A stretch of DNA of 12,072 nucleotides from Acidobacteriota bacterium (GTDB lineage: Bacteria > Acidobacteriota > Vicinamibacteria > Vicinamibacterales > 2-12-FULL-66-21). The stretch is from assembly GCA_020200195.1 (NCBI GenBank), contig JAIVJE010000070.1, positions 1 to 12,072 of the forward strand, read 5' to 3'. The notes below the pieces were generated by a model. The model made no database searches. It saw only the letters and a program-made list of their open reading frames with translations, and was not told the origin of the DNA. This document shows positions 1 to 7,433 of the stretch, in pieces (position 1 is the stretch's first letter; each line of letters begins with the position of its first letter). A program made the translations under genes and the position numbers.

Positions 1-77
1 TCTCGCGCCCGTGTACCGTCCGAATTCTCATGTCCTCACACTTGGCGAACCGACGCAGGCCGGCCGTCGCGCTATTT

Positions 78-1340
78 TTACGCTCCCCGACGATCGAACT
101 CGGCTTCGTGCCTCAGTGCTTCGTCGTTGATCGCGGCAACGAACGGTTGCTCGTTCGTGGTCACGACGACGACGCCGCCCGGCGTGACGTTATGACGGCG
201 TCGATCTTCTTCATGGTCCCAGCCGATGACGGCCCCCCGCGGAACGACCACGTCACGATCGATGATGGCGCGCCCGATGCGGGCGTGGCGCCCCACCCGT
301 ACACCGGGCATCAGGATGCTCTGGTCGACCTCGCAGAAGCTGTGGACCCGCACGTTGGGACACAGCACGCTGCCCGACACGCGGCTGCCCGAAATGATGC
401 ACCCGGCGGAGATGATCGAGTCCAGCGCCTGACCGCAGCGGCGGCCTTCGTCCGCGAACACGAACTTCGCCGGCGGCGCCTGAAGCTGGTAGGTGCGGAG
501 CGGCCACTCAGGATCGTAGAGGTTGAATTCCGGATTCACCCGGCACAGATCCATGTTGGCGTCGTAGTACGCGTCCAGCGTGCCGATGTCGCGCCAGTAC
601 TTCGAGGCTTTCTTGTTCTCGTCGTAGAACCGGTAGGCGTAAACGGGGACCTTGTCGATCAACTTCGGGATGATGTCTTTGCCGAAATCGTGCGTACTCG
701 ACTCCCCCGCGTCCGCCTCGAGAGCGGGGACGAGGACGTCCATGTCGAAGATGTAGATCCCCATCGAGGCGAGCACGTGCTCGCCGCCCGGCAGATCCGT
801 CGGCTTTTCCAGAAAGCCCGTGAGCCGCTGGTGCTGGTCGACCTGCAGGACGCCGAAACGGTCCGCTTCCTCCGATGGCACCTCGAGCGCGGCGAGCGTC
901 GCGCCGGCGCCGCACTCCCGATGCACCTTGAGCATCTTGGAGTAGTCCATCTTGTAGACGTGGTCGCCTGACAGCACGATCAGGTGCCGTGGACCCTCGC
1001 GGAGGATGGAATAGAGGTTCTGATATACCGCGTCGGCGGTGCCTTGGTACCAATGCTCGCCGACCCGCTTCTGAGGGCTGAGGATTTCGACGAACTCGCC
1101 GAGCTCGTCCGCCACGACGCTCCATCCCATGCGAAGGTGACGACTGAGCGAGAGCGACTTGTATTGCAACGCGATGAAGATGCGCCGCAGCCCCGAATTG
1201 ATGCAGTTGCTGAGGGTGAAATCGATGATGCGGTACGGACCGCCGAAATAGACCGCCGGTTTGGCGCGTTCTTTCGTCAGCGGGTAAAGACGTTCGCCGA
1301 CGCCTCCGGCGAGGACCATCACGAGTGTGTCGTCCAGCAC
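78..1340 (-). CDS. glgC: Glucose-1-phosphate adenylyltransferase (ADP-glucose pyrophosphorylase)
   Basis: This cytoplasmic enzyme makes ADP-glucose from ATP and glucose-1-phosphate, the committed and regulated step of bacterial glycogen synthesis. The 420-residue product has the usual family length. The nucleotide-binding signature AGGVGERLYPLT with downstream RAKPAV lies at residues 11-30. WYQGTADAVYQN lies at 98-108, SGDHVYKMDY with the catalytic-type Asp126 at 124-133, and the sugar-phosphate-binding FLEKP with Lys179 at 176-180. YWRDIGTLDAYY follows at 248-259. Residues from about 300 to 375 show the hexapeptide-repeat (left-handed beta-helix) pattern of the C-terminal regulatory domain. 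The start is GTG, supported by an AAGGGGG ribosome site six bases upstream, so the true N-terminus reads MLDDTLVMVLAGG. The gene diverges from the exported-protein gene. No other glycogen gene lies in the window. The family assignment is very secure; the allosteric effectors cannot be read from sequence. Confidence 0.97.
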   Translation of the reverse strand: MLDDTLVMVLAGGVGERLYPLTKERAKPAVYFGGPYRIIDFTLSNCINSGLRRIFIALQYKSLSLSRHLRMGWSVVADELGEFVEILSPQKRVGEHWYQGTADAVYQNLYSILREGPRHLIVLSGDHVYKMDYSKMLKVHRECGAGATLAALEVPSEEADRFGVLQVDQHQRLTGFLEKPTDLPGGEHVLASMGIYIFDMDVLVPALEADAGESSTHDFGKDIIPKLIDKVPVYAYRFYDENKKASKYWRDIGTLDAYYDANMDLCRVNPEFNLYDPEWPLRTYQLQAPPAKFVFADEGRRCGQALDSIISAGCIISGSRVSGSVLCPNVRVHSFCEVDQSILMPGVRVGRHARIGRAIIDRDVVVPRGAVIGWDHEEDRRRHNVTPGGVVVVTTNEQPFVAAINDEALRHEAEFDRRGA

Positions 1341-1483
1341 GCAGCCCCCTTCAGCGCTTCAGTATGCAACGAACGCAGGGTAGCCGGGATAGGCGGGAAT
1401 ACCAGTGGTTAGCGATACGCTCACGTCCAGCCAACGGCGCACGCGAGGCATGGCGGCTGATGATATCACCGGAGCCCGCGGTT

Positions 1484-1512
1484 TTGACTTAGGCAGGGAG
1501 GTCGCCTATGAT
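1484..1512 (+). promoter_or_regulatory. Candidate sigma70-type promoter ahead of the exported-protein gene
   Basis: TTGACT (1484-1489) and TATGAT (1507-1512) are separated by exactly 17 bases. Each hexamer is one mismatch from the sigma70 consensus. It lies in the short divergent spacer between glgC and the plus-strand block, where a promoter is expected. Transcription would begin near 1518-1520. That is downstream of the ATG codons at 1508 and 1515, so if the promoter is real, the ATG at 1533 is the likely start. A purine-rich AGGGAGG (1495-1501) inside the spacer competes with this reading, because it looks like a ribosome site for the ATG at 1508 or 1515. Confidence 0.4.
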
Positions 1513-1514
1513 CG

Positions 1515-2711
1515 ATGCGATCAGTCAGGTCGATGCTGCGGAAACCGGAGCGATTTTCAGTATTTCGGCGCGCATACCCCGCTCCGGTCTGTCTCGCTGG
1601 CGTGTTCGCAGTGCACGTGGTGCTTCCCGCCCTCGGGGCACCGCAGACAAGATTCACGCGCAAGCAGCAAGACAAGGAACAGGATCGGATCGAGCAGGCC
1701 CAACGCAAGGAAGGTGAGGCCATCCTCGGGCTCGCCGACGCGGCGATGGCGGGACGGCCGGCCCCCTCTGACTTCGCGATCTCCTGGCGCAACGATTTTC
1801 TGAAGGCCCAACAGGGCACATTCGTCCCGTTCACCGTCATCGTCGACGCTTCGAAGCTCAGGACGCCGGACGCGCTCTTGTATGTGCGGGCGGCCCCTCG
1901 CGGGCCGCGCAGTCTTTCGGCAACGGGTTCCACGGACGGCGACGACAAAGAGAAACCCCGCAAGCGACGGGGACGAGAAGTCGACGCGGCGGACACCTAC
2001 CCGGTCGATGCAATCTTTCAGATCGAGTTGAAGCCGGAGCCGGGACAGATTGCACGAGTCAGCCGAGGGTTTTCAGTGTCGCCCGGCGACTACGATATCT
2101 ACGTCGTCGTCCGCGAGCGGAGCGGCGAAGCACGGCCGGCGCCCAAAGCGTCCGTGCTGAAGCAGCCGATTTCGGTGCCGAACTACTGGTCGAATGAGCT
2201 GACCACCAGCACTGTCATTCTGGCGGACCGCTTGACGATGCTGACGGAGCCGCTGGGGGCGGACGACCAGATCGAACGGCCTTACGTCATCGGGTTGAAT
2301 GACGTCCGGCCTGCGCTGGATGCGCAGTTTCGACGGCACGAGGAGCTGATCTTCGTATTCCTGGTATATAACCCGACGGTGGCGGCCGACAACGAATTCG
2401 ACGTACAGGTTGAGTACCATTTTTTCAGGAAGGCGGGGACCGCCGGCTCAGCCGGCCCTGTGCAGCCGGCGGGCGACCATCCGCCGGAACGCGACGGGGA
2501 GCAGTATCTGAATCGAACAGATCCCCAACGCTTCAACAGGTCGACAATGGGGCTCCAGTTCGATCCGGCCGCGGGCCATCCGGTTATGGCGGGCCAGGGC
2601 GTCCCGCTTGCGGGATTTCAGGACGGGGAGTATCGTCTAGCTATAAAGGTTTCGGACCTGCTTGCAGGACGATCGGTTACCCGGGACGTCAGTTTCACGG
2701 TGGGTTCGTAG
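1515..2711 (+). CDS. Exported protein of unknown function (acidobacterial type)
   Basis: I do not recognise a named family with certainty. The first 40 or so residues look like a secretion signal: basic residues (RKPERFSVFRR), a hydrophobic run (PVCLAGVFAVHVVLPAL) and a small-residue site near ALGA. A Gln/Glu/Lys/Arg-rich stretch follows (about 48-66). The body has beta-strand-like segments such as FTVIVDASKL and YDIYVVVRERSG. The C-terminus, with YRLAIKVSDLLAGRSVTRDVSFTV, resembles C-terminal modules I recall from exported GWxTD- and VWFA-associated proteins of Acidobacteriota. No GWxTD motif is visible, so the resemblance is only suggestive. The start is ambiguous: ATG at 1515 gives 398 residues and ATG at 1533 gives 392, both keeping the signal sequence. 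The AGGGAGG at 1495-1501 is best spaced for an out-of-frame ATG at 1508. The stop lies 25 bp before the next start, so the two are probably cotranscribed. Confidence 0.75.
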   Translation: MRSVRSMLRKPERFSVFRRAYPAPVCLAGVFAVHVVLPALGAPQTRFTRKQQDKEQDRIEQAQRKEGEAILGLADAAMAGRPAPSDFAISWRNDFLKAQQGTFVPFTVIVDASKLRTPDALLYVRAAPRGPRSLSATGSTDGDDKEKPRKRRGREVDAADTYPVDAIFQIELKPEPGQIARVSRGFSVSPGDYDIYVVVRERSGEARPAPKASVLKQPISVPNYWSNELTTSTVILADRLTMLTEPLGADDQIERPYVIGLNDVRPALDAQFRRHEELIFVFLVYNPTVAADNEFDVQVEYHFFRKAGTAGSAGPVQPAGDHPPERDGEQYLNRTDPQRFNRSTMGLQFDPAAGHPVMAGQGVPLAGFQDGEYRLAIKVSDLLAGRSVTRDVSFTVGS

Positions 2712-2736
2712 CCAGGAAGCAGAAGAAGGAAAGGGC

Positions 2737-3231
2737 ATGCGACGCCTTAGCCGGGTGCTCACGGCGGCGATCATCGGGACGGGATCAGCGTTGGCCCCGG
2801 CGGTCTCGTATGCGCAACCGCAGACGGCCGGCGCGCCGCAGACCGCCCGCGCGGTACGCGGGGCCATCAGTGGGACGGTCCACGACGAGCGTGGCGGACC
2901 GCTGCACGGTGCCATGGTCACAGCTCTTGGCGCGACGATGGCGATGACCATCAGCGACGAGAAGGGCCAGTTTTCGATTGACGCCTTGCCGGTCGGCGAA
3001 TACATCCTTCGAGCCAATCTGACCGGTTTCGCGTCGTCCCAGCGCGAGCTGGTGCGCGTCGGTATGTCCAGGCCCGCCACCCACCGCCTGCAGTTACGCC
3101 GCCTCGACAGCGCGGTCGGCACGACCGGAACGGTCACGCCGGTGAGCTCGCGGCCGATCATGGCCGCCGGCTTCGGCCTGGCGCCCGTCACGGTGGTCGC
3201 CGGCAATCGGCGCGCCGACACCAGCCGGTGA
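2737..3231 (+). CDS. N-terminal fragment of a carboxypeptidase-regulatory-domain/TonB-receptor-type protein
   Basis: The start at 2737 is chosen because an AGAAGGA ribosome site sits just upstream and the product then begins with a classic signal peptide: MRRLSRVLTAAIIG followed by a hydrophobic run ending at VSYAQ. An upstream in-frame start at 2662 would overlap the previous gene and bury this signal. Residues about 42-112 form a carboxypeptidase regulatory-like (Ig-fold) domain, with ISGTVHDERGGPLHGAMVTA, then SDEKGQFSIDALPVGEYILRA. This domain commonly heads TonB-receptor-like outer-membrane proteins in Acidobacteriota and Bacteroidota. After residue 150 or so the sequence loses family character and stops at 3231, while barrel-type sequence resumes in another frame. 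I read this as the front half of a broken gene. It could instead be a short secreted domain protein. Confidence 0.7.
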   Translation: MRRLSRVLTAAIIGTGSALAPAVSYAQPQTAGAPQTARAVRGAISGTVHDERGGPLHGAMVTALGATMAMTISDEKGQFSIDALPVGEYILRANLTGFASSQRELVRVGMSRPATHRLQLRRLDSAVGTTGTVTPVSSRPIMAAGFGLAPVTVVAGNRRADTSR

Positions 3232-3238
3232 TTGGTCC

Positions 3239-4348
3239 GTGCGGGCGGCCATGAGCGAGGGCGATCTCTCCTCGTGGATCGTTGCAGGCGCATTCGCGTC
3301 CAAGCCGGGTTCGTCCCACGCCTATAAATTCGGGTTGTCGTATAGCACGCAGGAATACCTTGGGGGTAACCCGGCGGCGCTCGCCGCGATGACCGATGGA
3401 AGCCGAAACGTCGGTGAGATCTACGGCTTTGATCGATGGGCGCTGGGTTCCAAGGTGGCCGTGGAATACGGCGGGCGCTATGCGCGCTATGACTACCTGC
3501 AGGAGGGCGGTCTCCTGAGCCCGCGCATGGGTGTGACTGTCGAACCATTTCGCGACACGCGCATCAAGGCAACGATTGTCCAGCGCATGATCGCTCCCGG
3601 CGCCGAGGAGTTTCTCGCGCATGGTATTCCGGGCCCGTGGCTCCCGCCCGAGCGCACGTTCGCGCCGCTCGGCGGACCGGGAGACACCAACGCGTTCACC
3701 GTAGAACGCGCGCGGTCGCTCGATGTCCTGGTGGAGCACGAGTTCGACGCGACGTTCGTCGTCGGCATGCGGCGCTTCTATCAGACGGTCGATGACCAGC
3801 TCGTGACGTTATTTGGCCGCGATGCCGGGGGAGATCCACAGGCCGTGGGCCACTATTATGTAGCGAGCGCCGGATCGGTCGATGCCGACGGATGGGGAGT
3901 CCATCTCAGCAGCCCGCAGACCAAGCGTGTCCGGGGTTCTGTGAATTACAGCGTCACACGCGCGCGCTGGATTTCGCGCGGTGACATGTCCGCCGTCGCA
4001 GCCTGGGCACCCGCGTCGATCCGGCCCCAGACCGAGGAACTGCACGACGTCACGACCTCGCTGGAAACGGACATTCCAGAGACGGCGACCCGCGTGTTCA
4101 TCCTCTACAAATTGAACACCGGCTACACGGGGAGCAATTCCAGTTTCGCGCGCCCGAGCCTCGACGCTCGCTTCGATGTGCAGGTCAATCAGGCCCTGCC
4201 GCTGAGCCTGGCCGGTACTCAGTGGGAAGTTCTCGTCGGGATTCGGAACCTGTTCCGGGATCCCAACGATCCTGGATCTGTCTACGACGAGCTCCTCGTC
4301 GTCAGGCCCCCCAAGCGCGTCGTCGGCGGTTTCCTGGTGCGTTTCTAA
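3239..4348 (+). CDS. C-terminal beta-barrel fragment of a TonB-dependent-receptor-like outer-membrane protein
   Basis: This frame reads as an outer-membrane barrel: alternating aromatic/polar strands (GLSYSTQEYLGG, VAVEYGGRYARYDYL, RVFILYKLNTGYTG), loops rich in Gly, Asp and Pro, and a terminal VGGFLVRF ending in Phe, the usual signal for barrel insertion. The GTG at 3239 is only the first possible start codon. Coding character begins earlier in the same frame, at about 3194-3227 (AIGAPTPAGDWSVRAAM), and that frame is closed by a stop at 3143. There is no convincing ribosome site or signal peptide for 3239 or for the ATG at 3251. It is therefore best seen as the back half of the gene beginning at 2737, joined through a frameshift and loss of the plug and early barrel. 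The two pieces total roughly 530 residues, short for this kind of receptor. A fragment starting here would lack export and is probably non-functional unless the break is a sequence error. Confidence 0.65.
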   Translation: MRAAMSEGDLSSWIVAGAFASKPGSSHAYKFGLSYSTQEYLGGNPAALAAMTDGSRNVGEIYGFDRWALGSKVAVEYGGRYARYDYLQEGGLLSPRMGVTVEPFRDTRIKATIVQRMIAPGAEEFLAHGIPGPWLPPERTFAPLGGPGDTNAFTVERARSLDVLVEHEFDATFVVGMRRFYQTVDDQLVTLFGRDAGGDPQAVGHYYVASAGSVDADGWGVHLSSPQTKRVRGSVNYSVTRARWISRGDMSAVAAWAPASIRPQTEELHDVTTSLETDIPETATRVFILYKLNTGYTGSNSSFARPSLDARFDVQVNQALPLSLAGTQWEVLVGIRNLFRDPNDPGSVYDELLVVRPPKRVVGGFLVRF

Positions 4349-4398
4349 ACCCTGGCGCCGACCGTCGCAGCCTCCTACGACTTTTTGAATCCGGCGTC

Positions 4399-4419
4399 CA
4401 GCGTGTTGGAACCACGCTG
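4399..4419. repeat. 21-bp perfect inverted repeat upstream of the sensor kinase gene
   Basis: The arms CAGCGTG (4399-4405) and CACGCTG (4413-4419) are perfect reverse complements flanking a 7-base centre, TTGGAAC. The repeat lies 51 bp after the receptor-fragment stop and 116 bp before the kinase start chosen here, in otherwise non-coding-looking sequence. It could be an operator for a dimeric regulator or an RNA hairpin ending the upstream transcript. No run of T follows directly, so a standard intrinsic terminator is not well supported. Confidence 0.4.
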
Positions 4420-4534
4420 TGGAGCGTCGTCGTTTCCTCAGCAGAAATCACTGAGAATCAATGAGTTGCGGCGTGATCCACAGGAACGTTCAGGGAACGC
4501 GCTTTGCTTCCCTCGCGACGGATACCCTTTCTTG

Positions 4535-7429
4535 TTGAACACAGAGCAGCCTCTGCGGGCTGGGCAGAGAGGTCGGGCGTGGATTCGACTGGCGGCGCAG
4601 CTTGCCGTCGTTGCGGTCCTCCTGTGCCTTGCCGCGCTGAATATCGCGGGTCGTGCCGCGTGGTCGGAGATGGAGGACGGGGTCCTCTGGGCAGCCAGCA
4701 CAGGCGGCCTGACGGCGCGCGAAATCGCCGCTGGGTCGCCGGCTGAGCGCGCCGGCTTGCGCGTGGGCGACGTGCTGATGGCGATCGACCGGAAACCGGT
4801 CGACTCGATCGACGATGTCGTCGCGGCGCTTCATGCCGCGTCAGACGGCCAGGCCCTCAGCTACACCGTCCTGCGGATGCAGGCGCAGGCGCTGATCGAC
4901 GTTGCCGTGGCGCCAATTCCTTCGGGGCCCCTGCCTCTTTATTACGTCCTCGCCTCCGTGGGCATTTTCGCGTTGCTTGTGGGTGCGTCCGTGCGGCTGC
5001 GGCGTCCCGAAAATCAGGCAACGCTGCACTTCTTCTGGCTGTCAATTGCCTTTTTTGGCGTGCTCGCGTTTTCGTTCAGCGGCCGGCTCGACCTGCTCGA
5101 CCTGGTTTTCTACTGGGCCGACGTCGTGGCGATGCTCCTGCTGCCTCCGTTGTTCGTGCACTTCGCGCTGGTTTTTCCGGAGCGGCCGGGAAGCTGGGCG
5201 CGTTCCGACGCCGGCCGTACTCTGCTGCCCGTTCTCTACCTTCCCGCGTTGCTGCTCTTCGGAGCACGGCTCGCGACCATCGTTCGGGGAGGCCGCCCCG
5301 GCGAAGTGCTGTCTCGCGTGATAACGCTCGTCGAACGGGCGGAGACCCTGTGCCTGGCGGCCGGTCTGATCGGCGGGCTGGTGGTGATGAGCCGCGCGCT
5401 CGGCCACGTGCGGTCCGTGACGGCGCGGAGGCAGCTCCGTTGGATCGTCTGGGGCACCGCGTTCGGCGCGGTCCCGTTCGTCCTCGGGTACGGCCTGCCG
5501 TTCGCGTTCGGGTTCACGCCGCTCGGCGGCTTCGAGTTCACCGCGGTGCTGCTCGCGCTCGTGCCCCTCGCCTTCGCATCCGCCATTGTGCGCTACCGGT
5601 TGATGGACGTCGAAGTCATCATCAAGCGCGGGCTCGTGTATGCGGCCGCTCTCGCTGGCATCGCAGCGATCTATTCGGTTCTCCTCAAGCTGGCGAGCGA
5701 GGTGTTCTTCAGCGGTGAAGAAGTCCACAACACGGTCATCGCATTGCTGGCGACGGTCGTCGTGGTGCTGTTGGCGCGGCCGTTGAAGAATGCGATTCAG
5801 GCCGGCCTCGATCGCGTGTACTACCGGGACCGGTACGACTACCGGCGCGCGCTCGTGGGCTTTGCTCGCGATCTCAACAGCGACCTGGATCTACTGCGCC
5901 TGAGCGATCGGCTCGTGCACCGTGTGACCGAGACTCTGGTTGTCGATCGAATGGCGCTGCTGCTCGCGCCGGCGGCGGCCGGGCGGGAAGGCGAGTTCGT
6001 CACGATTGCACATACAGGTTTCCCGGGCGTTCCGCCCGCCCTGCCACGTGCGTCGGAGGTCGGCACCCGGCTGCTCTCGGGTCACACGCTGACACTGGAC
6101 GATCCGCTGTCCCAGCGCCGGATCGACGGGCGGGAGATCGAGTTCTGGCGCGACGCGGGGATCCATTACTTCATCCCGTGCGTGTCCAAGGAAGGGGCGA
6201 TCGCCATCATGGCGCTCGGCCGGAAAGCGAGCGCGGAGCCTCTGAGCAGCGAGGACATGGCGCTGCTGGCGGCGGTTGCGGCGCAGGCGGCGACTGCACT
6301 CGAGAATGGGCGGTTGTACCGGCAACTCCGGGTCAAGGCCGACGAGCTCCAGCGGCTGCGCGAGTTCAGCGAAAACATCCTCGAGTCGCTCAACGACGGC
6401 CTGGCGGTGGTGGACCGCGATGACGTGATCGTGCGGTGGAACCGCCGGCTCGAAGAGCTGTATGGGGTGCGCCACGAAGACGCCGTCGGGCACCGCGCGG
6501 ACGAGGTGTTCGACCAGGGCTTCTTCGAGGTGCTGCGGTCGGCCCGCCGCGATTCTTCAGAAGGCGCCGCGTTTTACCGCGTCCCCCTGGCGACACGCCA
6601 CGCTCCCGTACGCCGACTCCTGGTGAACGTCGCCACGACACCCCTGCGCGATTCCGGCGAAGCGATCGCCGGCACCATCATCATCGTCGAGGACATTTCG
6701 ACGAGAGTTCAACTCGAAGAACAGCTGCAGATTTCCGAGAAGATGGCGTCGCTCGGGTTGCTCGCGGCCGGCGTTGCGCACGAAGTCAACACCCCGCTGA
6801 CCGGTATCTCGAGCTTCGCGCAGATGCTGCTCCAGGGCGCCGATCCGGACGATCCGAAGACGCAGGTGCTCGAGAAGATAGAACGTCAGACGTTCCGTGC
6901 CGCCAAGATCGTCAACGGCCTGCTGAACCTCGCGCGTCCGGCGCAGGTCGACAGCGGGCCGGTGGACCTGCATGCCGTCATCAACGATGTGCTCTCGCTG
7001 CTCGAGCACCAGTTGCGGTCCGGCAGCATTCAGGTACGGAAGGAGCTGTCCGCAACAGCGCCGATCGTCCAGGGCATCGAGTACAAGCTGCAGCAGGTGT
7101 TCCTCAACCTGTTGCTGAACGCGCGCGATGCGATGCCCAAGGGGGGTTGGTTGACGATCGTCACGTGCCAGGGCGCAACGGAAGCCTCGGTCGAGATCGG
7201 CGACACGGGGTCAGGCATTCCGGCGGAACAGCTGTCTCGCATCTACGACCCGTTCTTCACGACGAAGGACATCGGAAAAGGCACGGGGCTTGGACTGTCG
7301 ATTACCTACGGGATCGTTCAGGAGCACGGCGGTGCGATTACCTGCCATAGCTCCGTCGGGCAGGGGACGCGCTTCAGCCTGACACTGCCACTCGCCTCAG
7401 CCCGGCAACAGGCCGGGCGCAGCTCGTGA
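4535..7429 (+). CDS. PDZ / multi-TM / GAF / PAS sensor histidine kinase (NtrB-like)
   Basis: This is a membrane-bound sensor kinase of 964 residues when started at TTG 4535. Order of parts: one TM segment (about 20-38); a PDZ-like domain (about 55-128, with AAGSPAERAGLRVGDVLMAI); eight or nine further TM segments (about 134-415); a GAF-like domain (about 440-592); a PAS domain (about 612-725, with LAVVDRDDVIVRWNRRLEEL); HisKA with H-box AGVAHEVNTPL and the phosphorylated His749; then a HATPase with N-box NLLLNARDAM (Asn862), GDTGSGIP (Asp890) and GKGTGLGLS. All catalytic motifs are intact. The adjoining regulator gene, 4 bp downstream, is its evident partner. The start is uncertain: there is no in-frame ATG before the first TM, and an open TTG at 4385 would add 50 residues that look non-coding and contain an inverted repeat. 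Neither TTG has a clear ribosome site. The signal sensed is unknown; PDZ suggests periplasmic peptide or protein binding. Confidence 0.9.
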   Translation: MNTEQPLRAGQRGRAWIRLAAQLAVVAVLLCLAALNIAGRAAWSEMEDGVLWAASTGGLTAREIAAGSPAERAGLRVGDVLMAIDRKPVDSIDDVVAALHAASDGQALSYTVLRMQAQALIDVAVAPIPSGPLPLYYVLASVGIFALLVGASVRLRRPENQATLHFFWLSIAFFGVLAFSFSGRLDLLDLVFYWADVVAMLLLPPLFVHFALVFPERPGSWARSDAGRTLLPVLYLPALLLFGARLATIVRGGRPGEVLSRVITLVERAETLCLAAGLIGGLVVMSRALGHVRSVTARRQLRWIVWGTAFGAVPFVLGYGLPFAFGFTPLGGFEFTAVLLALVPLAFASAIVRYRLMDVEVIIKRGLVYAAALAGIAAIYSVLLKLASEVFFSGEEVHNTVIALLATVVVVLLARPLKNAIQAGLDRVYYRDRYDYRRALVGFARDLNSDLDLLRLSDRLVHRVTETLVVDRMALLLAPAAAGREGEFVTIAHTGFPGVPPALPRASEVGTRLLSGHTLTLDDPLSQRRIDGREIEFWRDAGIHYFIPCVSKEGAIAIMALGRKASAEPLSSEDMALLAAVAAQAATALENGRLYRQLRVKADELQRLREFSENILESLNDGLAVVDRDDVIVRWNRRLEELYGVRHEDAVGHRADEVFDQGFFEVLRSARRDSSEGAAFYRVPLATRHAPVRRLLVNVATTPLRDSGEAIAGTIIIVEDISTRVQLEEQLQISEKMASLGLLAAGVAHEVNTPLTGISSFAQMLLQGADPDDPKTQVLEKIERQTFRAAKIVNGLLNLARPAQVDSGPVDLHAVINDVLSLLEHQLRSGSIQVRKELSATAPIVQGIEYKLQQVFLNLLLNARDAMPKGGWLTIVTCQGATEASVEIGDTGSGIPAEQLSRIYDPFFTTKDIGKGTGLGLSITYGIVQEHGGAITCHSSVGQGTRFSLTLPLASARQQAGRSS
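7400..7418 (+). repeat. GC-rich hairpin at the kinase 3' end, just before the regulator start
   Basis: GCCCGGC (7400-7406) and GCCGGGC (7412-7418) form a perfect 7-bp GC stem with a 5-base loop, AACAG. It sits inside the last codons of the kinase gene and ends 15 bases before the regulator ATG. It could tune translational coupling between the two genes. Such stems arise often in GC-rich coding DNA, so functional meaning is uncertain. Confidence 0.3.
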
Positions 7430-7433
7430 ATCC

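Noticed and set aside
30..971. Long plus-strand open frame of 313 codons opposite glgC
   Set aside because: It is the antisense shadow of a clear GlgC reading frame. Its Val/Arg/His/Asp-rich composition is typical of such shadows in GC-rich DNA, and it has no ribosome site.
1418..1433. Sigma54-like -24/-12 element upstream of glgC on the minus strand
   Set aside because: It has TGGC and a correctly spaced GC, but the TT of the -12 box is missing and the rest matches poorly. This is expected by chance in GC-rich DNA.
1508..1717. 69-codon frame starting at ATG 1508, with the best-placed AGGGAGG ribosome-site-like sequence
   Set aside because: The translation has no secretion signal or domain and lies inside the exported-protein gene, whose frame is open for nearly 1.2 kb with a credible signal peptide. 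A tiny leader peptide cannot be fully excluded.
2637..3548. 303-codon minus-strand open frame across the receptor break
   Set aside because: It is antisense to sequence with signal-peptide, regulatory-domain and barrel features, and its Arg/Pro/Ser-rich translation has no recognisable domain.
4349..4390. Possible intrinsic terminator ending in TTTTT after the receptor fragment
   Set aside because: The only stem before the T-run (4382-4386) is about four base pairs (GTCG/CGAC) with a long loop, too weak to call.
5042..5728. 228-codon minus-strand frame opposite the kinase membrane region
   Set aside because: Its Glu/Arg/His-rich product mirrors hydrophobic codons on the plus strand; the plus-strand TM segments and downstream kinase domains are unambiguous.
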